Shown one piece after another: positions 39,469 to 53,433 of a DNA stretch of 64,000 nt. This DNA comes from Onchocerca volvulus (taxonomy: Eukaryota; Nematoda; Chromadorea; Rhabditida; Onchocercidae), in contig HG738137.1 of the NCBI GenBank assembly GCA_000499405.2, positions 26,781,928 through 26,845,927 of the forward strand, given 5' to 3'. The position numbers were made by a program, and so were the translations under genes. Position 1 is the first letter of the stretch. Each line of letters opens with the position of its first letter. The notes under the pieces are model-generated. The model worked only from the letters and a program-made list of their open reading frames with translations. It did not search any database and was not told the DNA's origin.

Positions 39469-42400
39469 CTGGAAAATATGTCATCTGTTGAGTAAAGATA
39501 AGGCCAAGACTGGATATTTGTGCGCCGATATGCTTAAACTATGAGGCAGGCAGGATTTAAATTTGCTCACTTCATCTTTACAACTGTCTCTTCCATTTCT
39601 CATCATTAATTTCACAATCACACATTCCATCCCTTCCAAGCAATGTAATCACAAATTAAATACTCCTCAAAAAGAGTTTCAACTATTTCTAACATTTGCA
39701 ATAGAAATTTATTTAGTTAAAGTTAGTTGGAAGGGAGAAATTTGAATGGTTGTTATTAACTCTTCATTTGGAGGAAAATTTATTTTGCGTTCGATTATTA
39801 TGTTACTTATTTATGAAGTGTTATGAGGATAGGGAAGAAGGAGCCAATCATACGGTCATTTTGATATCCGAATATATTAACTTTTTTTCTGACATCATCT
39901 ATTCAATTATTTTGCTTTAATCGAATTAATTGATTAATATATGACAGTATTTTTTGGATTGCTTTAGAGCTTACAGAGGTTGTTTTTGTTTTTTGACTTT
40001 TTTCAACCATTTTGAGGTCGCAATAAAGCGCTGTTTTTGGTAGATTTATTGAATTGTATGTTTGGAAATGGGTAGTTGCACATGCACATTCATGAGACAC
40101 GGTAGCACATACAAAGCATTTTCGGTAAATATTCACATTTCACTCACCTATATTTTCCTCTCTGTTTGTTATTTATGACAAAGCATATGTCATTAATCAC
40201 CTCGATGTTCAAACATCAGAAGTATAATTTATTCATCTACTTATGTCATTTATTGGATAGAATTGTTCGATTTAAAACAATTCATTTTCATATTTATACA
40301 CTCATAATTGCTAATTTTCCAAGTAAAGTTTATTGTATTCTTCTTAAATTAATAACACTGGTTAGCCGTTTAAGTATTCCCAAATCAATATTCACGTGAG
40401 CGCCTTATTTTTCACAATTAAATGAAATGTTATCTGGTAATAAAAATATGGCATTAATTGACTGGTTGATGCTATTAATTTACAATCGTTTTCGGATCAG
40501 TTTATCTTTTTAATTCATCAAATTTATAATGTTCATATGCGCTGTGCATCCTTAATCTGCCCAGTTTTTTTCTTTTCGTTTGCGTTTTTTTTTTTTTTTT
40601 CGAACATTCCGTTTTCAGTCCTTACAAAATCCTGTTTCCAGAGCACACCAATCAAACCAAAGTATTATTTTGTCGGCTTACTTTTTTTCCAATTCCAATT
40701 CAACTTCAAAACAGTTTTGGTTCGTATCGCATTTGGATACGCGTCACAAGTAACGTAAACTTATTGTGTAATGGTAGTTGTTATTTATTCACTGCAAAGG
40801 GTTTTCAGGTTTGCTTTTATATATTTGCATTTTTATTAATTCACCATTACATCACCTTTCGTGTAACAACTATAAATTAGTGTGTTAGTTTATTTTCTTT
40901 AGTGATATTGATAATTAGAAGATTATGAATAGTGTGAATGTTTCATTGTTGAAAACACTTCATGATCAAAGTTACAATTGTATTTTAACTTCAATTGAGA
41001 AAATATACTAGCTCAAGCTGGGTAAAGATACATCTTTGATCTTGTCTTGATCATATAATTTACGAAACATAACTACCCTATAAAATGAAATTTTAATCTC
41101 TTGATATAGCGAGTTTAGAAACTCAGTTAAAGAAAAAATAAATATAGGATTAGTATGAAAAGGAATTGTTCTTGAGTCTTTTTCTTTTGATAACTGCACA
41201 ATGCTTAATTTTCTTTGTCTTTTTGTCCTTACTTAGTCGAATTAACAATATTTGAAAAATGCATTTTGTGGAAAAACTTCAAAAAAAATTGAAACCAGAA
41301 AGATTTCAACAAATTATTATTATTCTTTAACATAATATTTCGTGAGGATATATGTATTTTATATTTGAGAATATTCTTTATGATAGTCTATTTTATTCTG
41401 AAGAAACGATAGTGCAGTATTCCAAAAGGACAAATATGATTCCCTTCAGCTATTTCAGTCATATTAGACTTAGTACTTGTATACTTACATGCAAAGTGTT
41501 ATCTTTCTAAGAAAAAGTTTTATGTTTACCAGTGTGCACTTAATTTAATGATTAACTTGTCTATGCTATCCTTCTTTGAAATTGTTTGTGTGGCGGAAAT
41601 AATTTTACTATCGTTCCACTATGGAGATTTAAAGGAAGAAAATTTGTTGAATCCTATGATTATATGCCTTTTTCATTCCTCTTTTTCTCTTTAATTATCT
41701 TCAAGATATAAGAGATATTAATTATGCTTATCGTCGTAGTTAAAATCTTTGAAGACAAATGAATCGATATTGTCTTCCCGACATTTGCATTAGTACGTTA
41801 TATGACGAAAGAAACATTCATAATGATATTTGATCTATTTAAGTAAGCTTCTTTTTTCATCACATTAACTAAATATATGACATCATCTGTTAATCATCTT
41901 ACGAAATCAAACAGAATCACATTAAATTTTAACGTACTTTAATATGCAGAATTTTTTATTGAGCGATTGACTATTTTGATTTATGAGGCAAAAATAGCAA
42001 CTAAAAAGAATAAAATTATTGCGTCATTTATCAATACTGAAAAAGTTTCAGTTATTAAAGTTGTGAATTGTTCTGTTCTTGCATTTTTTTGGTTATTAGA
42101 TAATTCTGACATATTCAGTTTGGCATTAAAACTAGATTCAGTAAGCCTCCTTTTCAGTTGATCGATTATCAGTCTGGTTTTTCATTTCATTTTTAGAAGC
42201 AGAAATAGACTAGTTATATGTTGACTTTTTATATTTTTTTATAAAATAATTAAAAAAGTCGGATATTCACTTGCGATTTTTTAAGTCCATATACTAGATA
42301 AAATAAACTTGACATAATAAAAGATCTATTATTGAGTAACTCGATGGATTATTACTATTCTCACTATATTTCTCCTCCTATAATGCGAAATAAAGCAAGA

Positions 42401-45400
42401 AACTTAATAAGTTTCGTTCTTACAAACGTTATTCCAAATGATATTTCAAAATTTCTTTTATATTTCATGGTTTTCCATAGTTTCATACATACATATCGTT
42501 TATCTTGGAAAGATAATATAATTGCAAAACTATTTAAGCTAAACGATACTTGCTATACCCATAAACTCTTTAATTTGTTTAACCACTATATAACATGAAT
42601 ATTCTTTGCTTTCTTTTTTAATTAAATTTGCAATATCATTATGATCACTACATGTATATTGACATATTTTTTGCAATAAATTTGCGCAAAGTTTAAAATT
42701 ACCAGTAAATAAGATTTTTTTAATTAGTTTTCTTTAAATCAGTTTAACTTTCTTTAAACCATAAAATACCTTCCCAGTTGTAAAGTATAGAGATGAATGA
42801 AAGCAAAAAAAAGAAAAATTTGTTTGATAAACAATCAACAGTAATTCAATCAATAGTTTTTTTTCTTTTTTTTTTTTTTTTTCAGTTAACAGTCATTTTT
42901 TTCATTCAATAGTCATTCACTTATTTTCCATATAATATATTCAAAAAGGAATCAGTTTTCTGAAGTGATGGGAATAGGTTGTGCAGTAAATTTCTTCTTC
43001 ATAAAAGGTGATAATTGTTTACAACAAATGTTGAATTGTTTGTTTTCACTCATGCAAGCACTCTAATGTTTAAAGAAAGCTTGACCGAGAAAAATTCAAT
43101 GAATTTTATGCGGGACAAACAAAATTTAGCATAAATGTTGCTAGTTTATTTAATGAAAAGAAATATAATAGAAATTCAAGTGAAATATCTGCTCAATATT
43201 TATATTTTTTTCGTTTATTTTACAAATTTTCTTGAATTATAACCGATTATTTCGAATTTTAAATGCTCTAGAGATATTTATATAAATCGAGTTAAACAAG
43301 AGATTGCAATGATGTTGTCAAATGAAGTTATTATTATTATTATTATTTTTTTTCTTGAATTTGTTGCTGATTATTGCTATGTAGTTTGGGAATTTATTCG
43401 ACTTAAATATTTTCTATCGGGCCTTACTAATCAAATAATCTTCAATTTGAAGAATAAAAAATCTTGTTAGCTATAGTAAAAATAAGAAGTTAAAAACAGT
43501 TAGAATCGCTTTATGCTATTTATACAACAAAACTCTTTTCCTTTTTTTCTCATTTAAAATTAATTTGCAAGCATCAGCGCTACATTTAGTTCCTGTTAAC
43601 TCTATAAATTATCAAGAATTAACTTCTTCCTGTTATAATTATTAATGAACTTTCTTAATTGCGTGGAGAGTACATTTACATCAGGCTCATTAGCCGAAAT
43701 TAGTTTTCAAAATTTTTTTTATTTTTTCAAACAGGTTGAACTTATAATCTCATATCTATATAATTTATGATTTTTGAATTCCGAGATCCAAATTATTTTT
43801 TGGTATTTTTAATCTCCGCCGTGATCAAGCATCCATCAACCTCCCTAAAAAGAACATATAATGTTAGCTTTTTAATTACATTAACTTCATCTGCCGGTTG
43901 AGCTGTCAGTTACATAGTTTATTTAAAACATTTTGCTAACCTAATTAATTTAATTTGAATTTCGTACTTAGCAAGGATTGGACATCAACACATTAACGAT
44001 TCTGAAATAAGCAATATATACATCATTGACTGATTTTGCACTGCAACAACATTAATCCAGTTTCGTTTATTGTTCACATTTTTGTTAATTTGTCTTTAAA
44101 TCTAGCTTTTTGTTTTCTTTCTTTTCAGTTTTGAATATTCTCGTGATCTTTGATCCTTTCGAATTTTATCGGAAAAAAAATTAGGAAATATGATATCTTA
44201 CGCTTGTGATATTAACTTCCTCTCCCTATATCCTTCAAGTGCTTCGTTTCTTGAATATGTGTAATAATGCATTTGTAAGCCAACTGAACTGAACGTCAGA
44301 ACATTTTTCTTCTTTTTTATTAGGAATAAAATTGAAAAATACAGAAGACATGTAACTGAAGCAAGTTGTAATCGCTTCATTTAGTTACATCATATTCATT
44401 TTTCTGCTGATTTTATTTAATATTTGCTATCAATTGTGAAGAAAGCTATGGCAGTCTATTTCTTACATTGATTTTTGCTCAGTATATTATTATATTAGAA
44501 CCATTAACATTGAATGATTCATTTTTGCCTCAATAACTAATCAGTTAATAATAAAAGCTTTTTCAGCCTAAACGCAGAAGTTGGAGAATATTGTCGAGCA
44601 CAGCACTATTGAATTTTGTCTTTGTGTTTTTATGACCAGTGAAACTTAACTACAGTGAAAGTTTTACTGTTTCTGCAGGTGCAATAACTAAGCAGTTGGA
44701 TTATTGCAAAGAATTATTCCCAACTACAATTTTTTTCATTTATTGCTCTAAGGTCAGTTTTTTTTTTTCGACTCAAAGGAAAAAAAAGTTATGAGTACTC
44801 AAGTTTTAACCTTGTGTCACCAGTAAAACTGCCTATAGCGAAATGACAGAGTGTTTGTGATGTGTTAAAATCATATTGATAGGAGGTAGGACTGTCAACA
44901 TTCTTTGGAACACGTCTGATAATATGAGTTATTGCACATAATGCGATTCAAGCATGAGTGGTAATGGACTTTTTCTCCGAAAATTCTTACGATTTTAAAG
45001 TCAAATTTTCAGTGTAAATCATTCAAATACTGAATCATTATTAATTTCTGAATCTAATTATGAAATTTCTGAACAAGAAAACTCCCATGTAGTGTCCTTT
45101 TCTTTACGAATGTGGCTAGTTAGTAAACATCTTTCTCATTGTTTAATTTATAAAATTATATTCTATGATAGAAAATGAGATAATGGAAAACATTTCTTTT
45201 TAATTTCTTGTGCAATAATTATTTTCATTGCCTCAAAGGTTAATTTATTCATTTCACATTATTTGTGCCGGAAAATGAAAAACTGATGAATCGATTTTAA
45301 TTTTAAAAAGTTGCAATAAGTTCATGACCAATAATCATAAGAAATTTATTTCAAATTGGATAAATCCAGCCTATTCCTGAGGAAATGCTTATTATATTAG

Positions 45401-48356
45401 ATCTTTCTAAAGGCTACTGTTACATGTCAACGTATTCTGTTAACCATCAATGGTTTTTTATGCGAAAACGTTTTATGTTCCCATTCATTTTTACTCTTTC
45501 CTCCTACAATTTAGTATTATTATAAAAATCAGGGATTTTCAATTCTCTCATCAAGATTGTTTCCAGTTTTTTTTGGATATTTAGTTAAGGGTATCAAGGA
45601 TAAGCTGAATTTATCCATACAACTGCATGAAAGTGGAATGTTTGAATGAACAAAAGAATTGTGTTGTTCTTGAAAAGTTGAATTTTTCTCTCATTTTTCT
45701 AATCTTCTTATGTTTCTATCACTAAATGCATGCATTGAATTACATGATTTATATGGAAATATGTATTAGAACGTAATTTTTATAAGTTATTCTCCTAGTC
45801 TTTTTATGCTAGAATTTTGTGAGAAAAGAAATCCCCAAAGTAGATGTCACGTCAGGTATTATTGTTGATTTTATTTTGCTTATATGTTAATGATAAGTCT
45901 TTCCGACCATCTATTTAATTTGTTCCTCACTTATTTAAATGTACTAAAGTCGCATGGAAATAAGATTTTTTTAGCAATTGGACAACAGTCATATTTTGCT
46001 AAGGAATGTTTTTTAGTGTATCTAATGTTTCTAGTAAATTATGGTTGTTTTTAATCTACTGGTTTTGTTTGTTAGCATTGTGCATGTTGTTGATTTTATT
46101 CGATCAAATCATAGTATGATATCTTATTGGATAATTAGCAATTTCTTTAGCAATTCTTTTTTCCTTTTTCTTTTTTGTTATTATTATCTGGTTATTATCA
46201 ATAGACTGTTAAGAAATCCTAATGAAGGCAAAGGCATATCGAACAGAGTATTGACATAGCACTGAAATTTTAAGCAAAAGAATCATGATTAAAAGCAAAA
46301 ATTGAGTTTATAAAGTAGTTATAGGACCAAGCGATTAAATTTCCTCATTCCATCATTACAGCATCTTTTACTTTTTATATAATTAAAATTTTCTGATTAT
46401 TTTTCGAGATGTTAGGAAAACAGCCGCTTATTCATGCATTGCTAACACCCATCGTTAAAATTACTATTGGAATGATAAATAATCATCTGCAACTTTTTAC
46501 TGCTATAGCCATTCACCATTTTAACAAGTTATATTTGATTTTTATTTATATTTTAACATATTAAATAACTGAATTTTAAAGAGGAATATGTCTATCGAAG
46601 CAAATAGAGTGAAAAAAAATCATTTAAATATGAAGAAACGAATTTTACGGAAAAAATGACTCTTGTTATTATATTTCATTGATTGCAATTTCTGCGTCGA
46701 AATGTTCACGTTGAAATTTTATAACATTAATGGCTTATTGGCTTACAAAAATCTCATTTCTTGGATGTCTTCCACGCTGATTATTCTTCATCTAGCAGTA
46801 GATGTCAATCAAAATATTCCACTACAAATACAGCTTAATCTGAAATTAAGTTCAATGCTTCATTTAAATCATTTTTCATAAAGGAGCAGTTAACATATTG
46901 GGGAAGTAACTGAGATTATAATCTATTTCAAATACCGAATTACTAATACTAGATCCAGGCTTATTATCTCATTGCAAGCAGATGAGCAATCGACATGAGA
47001 AAGTATAATCGCAAAGGTCATATGATTGTTGCCAAGGTCAACATTTAAATATCCATTCTCTTCCTCTGCACCCTTTCCTCACCTCTAACATTTTTCTCAT
47101 CTTTGTTCACCACTCTTTTCTCTCTTTTTCATTCGTAGCATAAGAACGGTAATGCTGTATCAGTACACTAATGGAAAATGGCTTGTCGCATGTTGTTCGG
47201 ATATTTAGTTTCATTTCTGTTGAGATGATTCTGCTGATACTGCATATTTGTACCTTTGCATTATAAATATTTGATAAGAGTAGAGCTGCACTTTGATAAA
47301 GAGTTCGGATGGTGAATTCTGCCATTTCCAAATTTTTCCGCAACTGGAAAAGAAGGTATGGCGAATGAAAAAGTGAGCTGTTTTCATTCCTGCTCCATGC
47401 CAACAATTTTGTATAATATTCATTATTTTCAGTTTGTGAATGATCTTTTTGATTGCTAGTCTGAGATGTTTGAATAATTTTTTATGGCATTTCTAGGATT
47501 TCTTCTGACAATAAAACAATTTTTTTTTCATATTCAAAATAGATCATTCCAATGAGAAATGCTTTAAGAGCCGAAAATCAAGATGTAAGATATGCAGTTG
47601 CAATATAATTTCTTCTAGTGATTGCAAACATAGAATTTTCAAATTAATAGAGATCAAATTAATGTGCTGAAGTATATGTGGTGTTCGATATATCAATTTT
47701 TCTGGATTTAAAAAATTAATTTTTAAAATGATATGCATCATTTATATATTTATTTATTTATTCTTATCTTGAATTTAATAGTTTAAATAATTAAACATTT
47801 TATAGAACTTATAAATTTCAGTTATCAGTAATAATTCTTTAGTCTTTGTATATATCATCAAATAATGCAATATCATTGAAATGCATTTTTACATAATGAA
47901 TTCGTTGATGTTACTCTTGAAAATGTTATTCTCTGGAAAAAAATAGACATTAACAGTTTGGAATAAGAAGCAGCCGTGCAGTTCTATGTAGCTTTATTTT
48001 CAGGTACATTTATTGGTGGTGTATTTTTTCAATAATTACGTGGCTACGAAAATAAGGTGCATTATTATTCTTATAGGAAAAAAAAAACCAAACAAACCAG
48101 AGACTTATCGGACACCCTCTTAAAAATCCCAAAAGAAAAAAGTAAATCAACATTTTCAAAAAAAATGTGGTTTTGAATGAAAAACTATGTGTAACTTGAT
48201 CATTTTATTTCAATTTGCTTTTTGATTTTTCCTCCCATATAAGTTACATATTGAAATCATCAATCCCATCATATTCTCTATTATTACCGCTTCCAACTTT
48301 TCATCTATTATCACTATTGTTATCCATTATTATTATCACGGATTCATTACAGTTGA

Positions 48357-48366
48357 TGTCTTACAG
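48357..48366 (+). promoter_or_regulatory. Candidate spliced-leader acceptor of the PRL gene
   Basis: TGTCTTACAG ends about 58 nt before the start codon at 48425. No upstream coding exon is needed. Whether it is a trans-splice site or the end of a 5' untranslated intron cannot be decided from sequence. Confidence 0.4.
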
Positions 48367-48424
48367 TTTGAAAGGAAAGGAGCAACGCTTTTGTGTGTAA
48401 TCAATTTGGTGCCCATTTTGAATT

Positions 48425-50247
48425 ATGATAACAGGAAAAAGAATGGAATCGTCAACTGCAAGACGATTAACTCATACGTATTTTAAGCCAGCACCTAGCG
48501 AAATTCAATATGGCAAAATGAGGTTTTTAATCACTGACCGGCCATCTGATTTAACAATCAATACTTACATCGAAGTTATTCTTTTTTTCAAACACTTAAA
48601 ATATAAATCTTTTCCAGCTATCAAATTCCATAAATTAAGTTGATCCGTTCAAGTTTGTGTAACATTAGTATTGTACTTTTGCTGTGGAGGAGTAGCGGTA
48701 ATTTTAGAAAAAAAATTTTCAATTGGGGCATCAATATATATACTGCAATTTACATAAAAATCATTGTAATTACTGCAAAAAAATATTTTATCCATATTGC
48801 ATTGTGCAGGAATGCAATGAATAATGATTTGCTTTATCAGGTAACTAATTCTTAGCAAAAGAGGCTGAGTAATAAAAGATATTTGATTCTTTCTTTTTAT
48901 TAATATTCTTGTGACTTACTAGTTTCATATACACAGTCTGAAAATTGATTGACAATAAATAATGATTTGTCTTGTGCAAAAAGTTCTTGAAATTTTTGGA
49001 AGTCCTTGAAAGGTTGAAGTTCTTTTTCTCACTATATTTCCAAAATTTTAGGAACTTGAAAAGCATAATGCTCGAGCAGTAGTTAGGGTATGTGAACCAA
49101 CGTACGCAACAACACCACTTATTGTTAATGGTATTGATGTACTCGACTGGGAGTTCGATGATGGTAGTGCGCCACCTCCTGAGGTCCTTTTTATTTATTT
49201 AAAAGAAAAAAGACTGATTTGATCACGTGTTTTTTTTTTAAGAAAATGATTTTTTTTTTTTTTTTTATCCTGCAATAGATATGATCCTGTGAACTGATTG
49301 TACTTCTGGTCAACTGTAAATAACAGTGTCTTCAAATATTTCGTTTTAGTCTTATATAAACTTCTTTTGGTAGAATATTCAAATTTGTGATAAACTAGCT
49401 CTGAATATTTCTCCTAATAGCTTTCACAAATGTTAACATATAGTAATTCCACGGACGATGTTCATAGCTTAACCACATAAAATCACAAGTGAACTCATTA
49501 TATCGCACATATAAATTTAGCGACATCTTCTTCAAGATGATTTTTTTTTTATAATTCAGTAAATTTATTCATTTTCAGTTGATTACCAAGTGGTTATCTT
49601 TAGCAAAAGAAAGTTTTAAACTATATCCAAATCAGTGCATTGCTGTACACTGTGTAGCAGGATTAGGTCGAGCTCCAGTTCTTGTAGCTATCGCTCTTAT
49701 GGAAGCTGGTATGAAATACGAAGATGCTGTTGATCTCATCAGGCGGTACGCTGCTCCTTTCTAGTCATTGCTTGGTAAATGTGAAATGAAAGGGCCTTAA
49801 GTGGAATACGTCAGAAGTTGCTATTTAGTGGTAAGAACGGTTCATGAAAGATTTGATAAGAAGAAGTTTTGGTTCTTTATTGTAACTTTCTAAATCATAA
49901 AATTTACTGTAACTTTCTAAAACATTTCACGAAATAGTGCATTAGTAATGTGATAAATATGAGCGCCCTTTTAACATTATGAATTACAAACATATCCACT
50001 GCAGAACTTCCATCTTGCTAAATTTTCCTAGACTAATGAAGTTTTCGCTGAAAGAAAAAATAAAACATTTTTCCATATCTTAGTCATGAGTGGTATTGCA
50101 TTGTGATGAAAATTCTGTTTCAGACATCGACGAGGCGCTCTTAATCAGAAACAGTTGAATTTCCTTCAAAAGTATAAATCAACGGGACAGCTACGAAAAT
50201 TACGGTACAACGTAGAAGGAAAGCCAGCGAGATGTTCTCTGATGTAG
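48425..50247 (+). CDS. prl-1: PRL-type protein tyrosine phosphatase (PTP4A family)
   Basis: This is a small dual-specificity-type phosphatase attached to membranes by a C-terminal prenyl group. Four exons join in phase: 48425-48574, 49052-49183, 49579-49745 and 50124-50247, giving 190 residues. A second in-frame ATG at 48443 (MESSTARRL) would give 184, nearer the usual 170-175. The general-acid segment reads VLDWEFDDG. The catalytic P-loop is [14 protein letters not shown], with the Ala after CxxGxGR that is typical of PRLs in place of Ser/Thr. Helical [23 protein letters not shown] follows. The chain ends RCSLM, a CAAX box whose final Met predicts farnesylation. A polybasic stretch typical of PRLs lies before it in weak form. 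The gene converges on THOC7. An AATAAA lies at about 50524. Confidence 0.95.
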
Positions 50248-51053
50248 ATTGTCAGCCATGTGATATATTTTATTCTAACACATCATTTCACCTCATTTCT
50301 ATGTTTCAAAATTCTAGTCTTCAAAAAAAAAAATATCCTTCTAATTTGAAATCTTGGTTGTTTGATTATCCAATACAGCTGTTTCATAGTACTGGAAGAA
50401 CGATACAGGGTAGAACCGCGCATCGATGTGAAAAAAAAAAAAAAAAAAAACTTATTTGAAATCGTTCCATTTAACACATCCAATTTTTTAGGCTGTTTGT
50501 ACACAAATTATGTGAAAACTGGAAATAAAAAAAATGAAATATCTCTACTTTATGTGTAAGAAATTAGCATTTACCAGTAATGTTTCTATTCTTTAATGAC
50601 TGCACTGAAAAGCGCTTTTCAAGAAAATATTCGATGCCATCACTTTTTTTTCCACTGTTATTCTTTACTTTTTTCCCTTTTGATTTGCTCACTGAAACCT
50701 GACCATATTATTAAAGAAAATGAGAGCAAAAATTTCTCAATGTTTCATGCTTCAATCTTTTAGAATTATATTCATTTAAAATTCTTGAATGCCTTGGTCT
50801 CCTGAGAAGTCAAGAAGTACATTCTGTTTCTGATTCCAATTCGTTCATATGGACATGTTTGTGTTTATCATTGCCATAATCGTGAAAATATATTTTTTCG
50901 AACATCTGTTACATTAACACACAAACGTGCCTATACATGACATGTGGTAAGATTTTTTTTTTAAACATTGTAAGACTAAATGTGTCAAAAACAGTACGAA
51001 TAGTGTAATATCATTAAATACCCGTATGGAAATAATTTAAAATTGAGATCAGA
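50248..51053. other. Intergenic region between convergent PRL and THOC7 genes
   Basis: This should hold both 3' untranslated regions. An AATAAA at about 50524 on the plus strand may serve the PRL gene. A 20-base poly(A) run lies at about 50431-50450. Nothing else was recognised. Confidence 0.5.
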
Positions 51054-53433
51054 TTAGGCTTTCTCTTTCTTAATGTCCATAGTTGTACCATCTAGGTTCT
51101 CATCATTATTCATCATTTCATCATTTTCTTCATCTGCAATTAAAAATCTTTACTTTCTGGCCGAAGTCTTGACAAAAAAGTGAAGAAAGATCTGAAAAAA
51201 AAAAGATGGAATTTGAAGAACTGCTAGGAGTAAAATGATATTTTCTGCATTATCTAAAAGCTTACCTTTCAAAAATCTACAGAAGTTTGCCAATATGATA
51301 TTGAAGGCATGCAAATGGTTGCGCCGGTCTGCTAACTGAAAATGGCCTGATGTGATGAATCAGGGAAAATGTGGCATGATTACCATATTACTCAGTGTGA
51401 AAAGATAACTATGATGAAAGATAGAAGTTGGTCCATCATATATTATTTTCTATTAATAGATTAATATGTAAATTAAAATAAATACTGTGTTTCCAAACGA
51501 TTGAAAGATTGCACTGTTGAAATAAATAAATAAATTGATGAAAGATTGCGAAAATAGAATTTTACAGGTTAGAAATTTTGCAGAAGTATTTCTGAAGATC
51601 GTCAGTGTGTTAACGGACACCAAATGATATTCAACTAGAGAAAATCAGTAATAAACAAACCTTCGTTTCTAAATTTCGTTGCTTTTCATGAAGTTCTTCA
51701 AGTTCCTTCTTGATTATCTCTAATTTCCTGCAATTTTAATTATTATTAAATGGACAATAACACAACCACTTAAAGTTTCAGTAATTGCAATAAAAAGGAC
51801 GGAAATACTACTATTTCATTTCTCAATAAATTCAATTATTTAAATAAGGACTGAAAACTTTGCAAATATAAGAAATTCCAAAGAGCTACTGAATTTGCAG
51901 TTTACTTTTTAACACTTCGTTGTGCAAAACCACTTCGCTGCTCATAAAAATTCTTGGATTAAAAACGCTCAGTTATTGAAGCTGAATTACTTGTTTGCTT
52001 TTCATTGGAATTTCTGTCAAATCGAAATGGAAGTCAAAGAATTTTGTTCACAAAAAATGTGTGGATTTCGATAATCAGAAGTGAATTTTTAGTGTACAGT
52101 ATTAAGATGCATAAAGCCAAAATTTGAAACTTCCATACCGAAGATTTTATCTTCGATATGGAAGTTTCGAAACTATTCTGGCTTTTTATCTTTGATATGG
52201 AAGTTTCAAAACTATTTTGGATGACTATAGTTTTGCAATAAAATCGAGTTTTTGAGTTACTTGAGATTGATAATGAAGTGTCGATTTCTTCAGAAATCTC
52301 AATTTCTTCTGACAATTTCTTCAATTTTTTTTTTTCGGTTCAACAGAAGAGATTAAAAAAAAGAAGAAAACCTGATGGTTTCTGGCCTTGATGGCACCTT
52401 TTCAATCATTTTTGCCAATAATTCATATTCTTCTTTATTTTTTCGCATTCCTTTTGCGATGGATAATTCTTTTTTTGCGATGGACATCTTTTCATTCGCC
52501 TTTACAATTTCTTGTTCTATAATAATTTATAAATCATGAATCATTAAACCAAGTAGCACGAATTACTAATTTTCTTTTGACATTATACAGTGTAGAAAAT
52601 GTTACTATATGCTACTGCACATGAAATAATAAGTAATGACGTAAAAATGTTTAATTTTGCTTATATAAAGTTAAGTTTCGAGGCATAGTGTACAAGTTAA
52701 CTATATTATCACCAATCTTTAAGAATAGAAGAAAGCATAATTCAAGTACTACTTTTAAGCGCAAGATTGAATAGCATCGGAAAATGATCTTCCATCCCTT
52801 TAGCTTCAAGAAACATAAAAAGATAATTCTGAGAATTTTTTATGGAAGAACATTAAGCGTAGTACAATTCTATACTGTTTGTACAAAGAAAAAAAAAAAA
52901 ATTAGGAAATGTTTATACAAGAAACTGGACATCTCTGCAGCATTCAATTTAACATTAAGCATATCATTTTTGATTGGTATTATTAAATCAGTGGACTCTA
53001 AACAATAAAATAAACTTGCCTATATGATTGGTGAGCATAGAATACTCTTGTATCTGTCGCTCATTCATTGCGGAAATCAATACCTGCTTCTTCATAGCAA
53101 TTTCTGCAGCATCTATCGTTTTCATAATTCGTGGTAGTAAGCTAAAAAGAATTATATAACCAAAATTTTCATTCCATGAATTACTTTCGTAAATGTCCTT
53201 CAAGACATCTTCGGAACTTTCATAAAAACTCCCAAAATTCTTCGAAGATACATAGGAGAGGTGAAGGAAGAGATTTTAAAACTGCTACATAAATCAGTTT
53301 TTTTAAACCTTTGTGACGGCTCCGGTTCTTTAATAAGTTTTAGCAGTAACGTCAGAATGGTTACGAATCGACGATCATCACCACCACCGTCTCCATCTGC
53401 CACCAACTTCCGGATAATGCATTCCTCATTCAT
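51054..53433 (-). CDS. thoc7: THO complex subunit 7
   Basis: THOC7 is a coiled-coil subunit of the nuclear THO complex, which couples transcription to mRNA packaging and export. Six exons join in phase: 53433-53309, 53141-53020, 52516-52372, 51727-51661, 51335-51266 and 51133-51054. They give 202 residues against 204 in human. The N-terminus MNEECIIRKLVADGDGGGDD matches the family start (x-IRKRLLIDGDGAGDDRR in human). The middle exons are helical and coiled-coil (KMSIAKKELSIAKGMRKNKEEYELLAKMI), and the tail is acidic, ending KKEKA. Intron 2 has a GC donor, AG|GCAAGT, which is needed to keep the frame. A hairpin with a duplicated arm lies in intron 3. The gene follows L29 on the same strand. 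Confidence 0.93.
52126..52168. repeat. 18-bp hairpin in THOC7 intron 3
   Basis: GAAACTTCCATA-C-CGAAGA at 52126-52144 pairs with TCTTCG-A-TATGGAAGTTTC at 52150-52168 around a 5-nt loop, with a single mismatch. The right arm is repeated downstream (see 52145-52221). Confidence 0.9.
52145..52221. repeat. Direct repeat of the hairpin arm, 39-bp period
   Basis: TTTATCTTCGATATGGAAG with its following TTTCGAAACTATTCTGG recurs as TTTATCTTTGATATGGAAG with TTTCAAAACTATTTTGG. Differences are a few transitions. The left hairpin arm at 52126 could pair with either copy. Confidence 0.88.

Larger units (their letters stand above)
35339..48356. other. 13-kb stretch without a recognisable gene
   Basis: The Cys-rich gene points left and the PRL gene points right, so this is shared 5' territory. 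No exon with a recognisable domain was found on either strand. Open frames such as 36234-36422 minus, 42332-42598 plus and 47107-47406 minus have no neighbours that join in phase. It holds an exact 24-bp direct repeat (36648-36696), a diverged pair near 38 kb, a (GA)n tract (38642-38668), a hairpin at 38852-38889, a 38-bp tandem pair (39393-39468) and an (ATT)n tract at about 43327-43345. A long untranslated or lineage-specific gene could be missed. Confidence 0.5.

Noticed and set aside
47107..47406. 99-codon minus frame
   Set aside because: No recognisable domain, no splice-linked neighbours and an overlapping open frame of similar quality.
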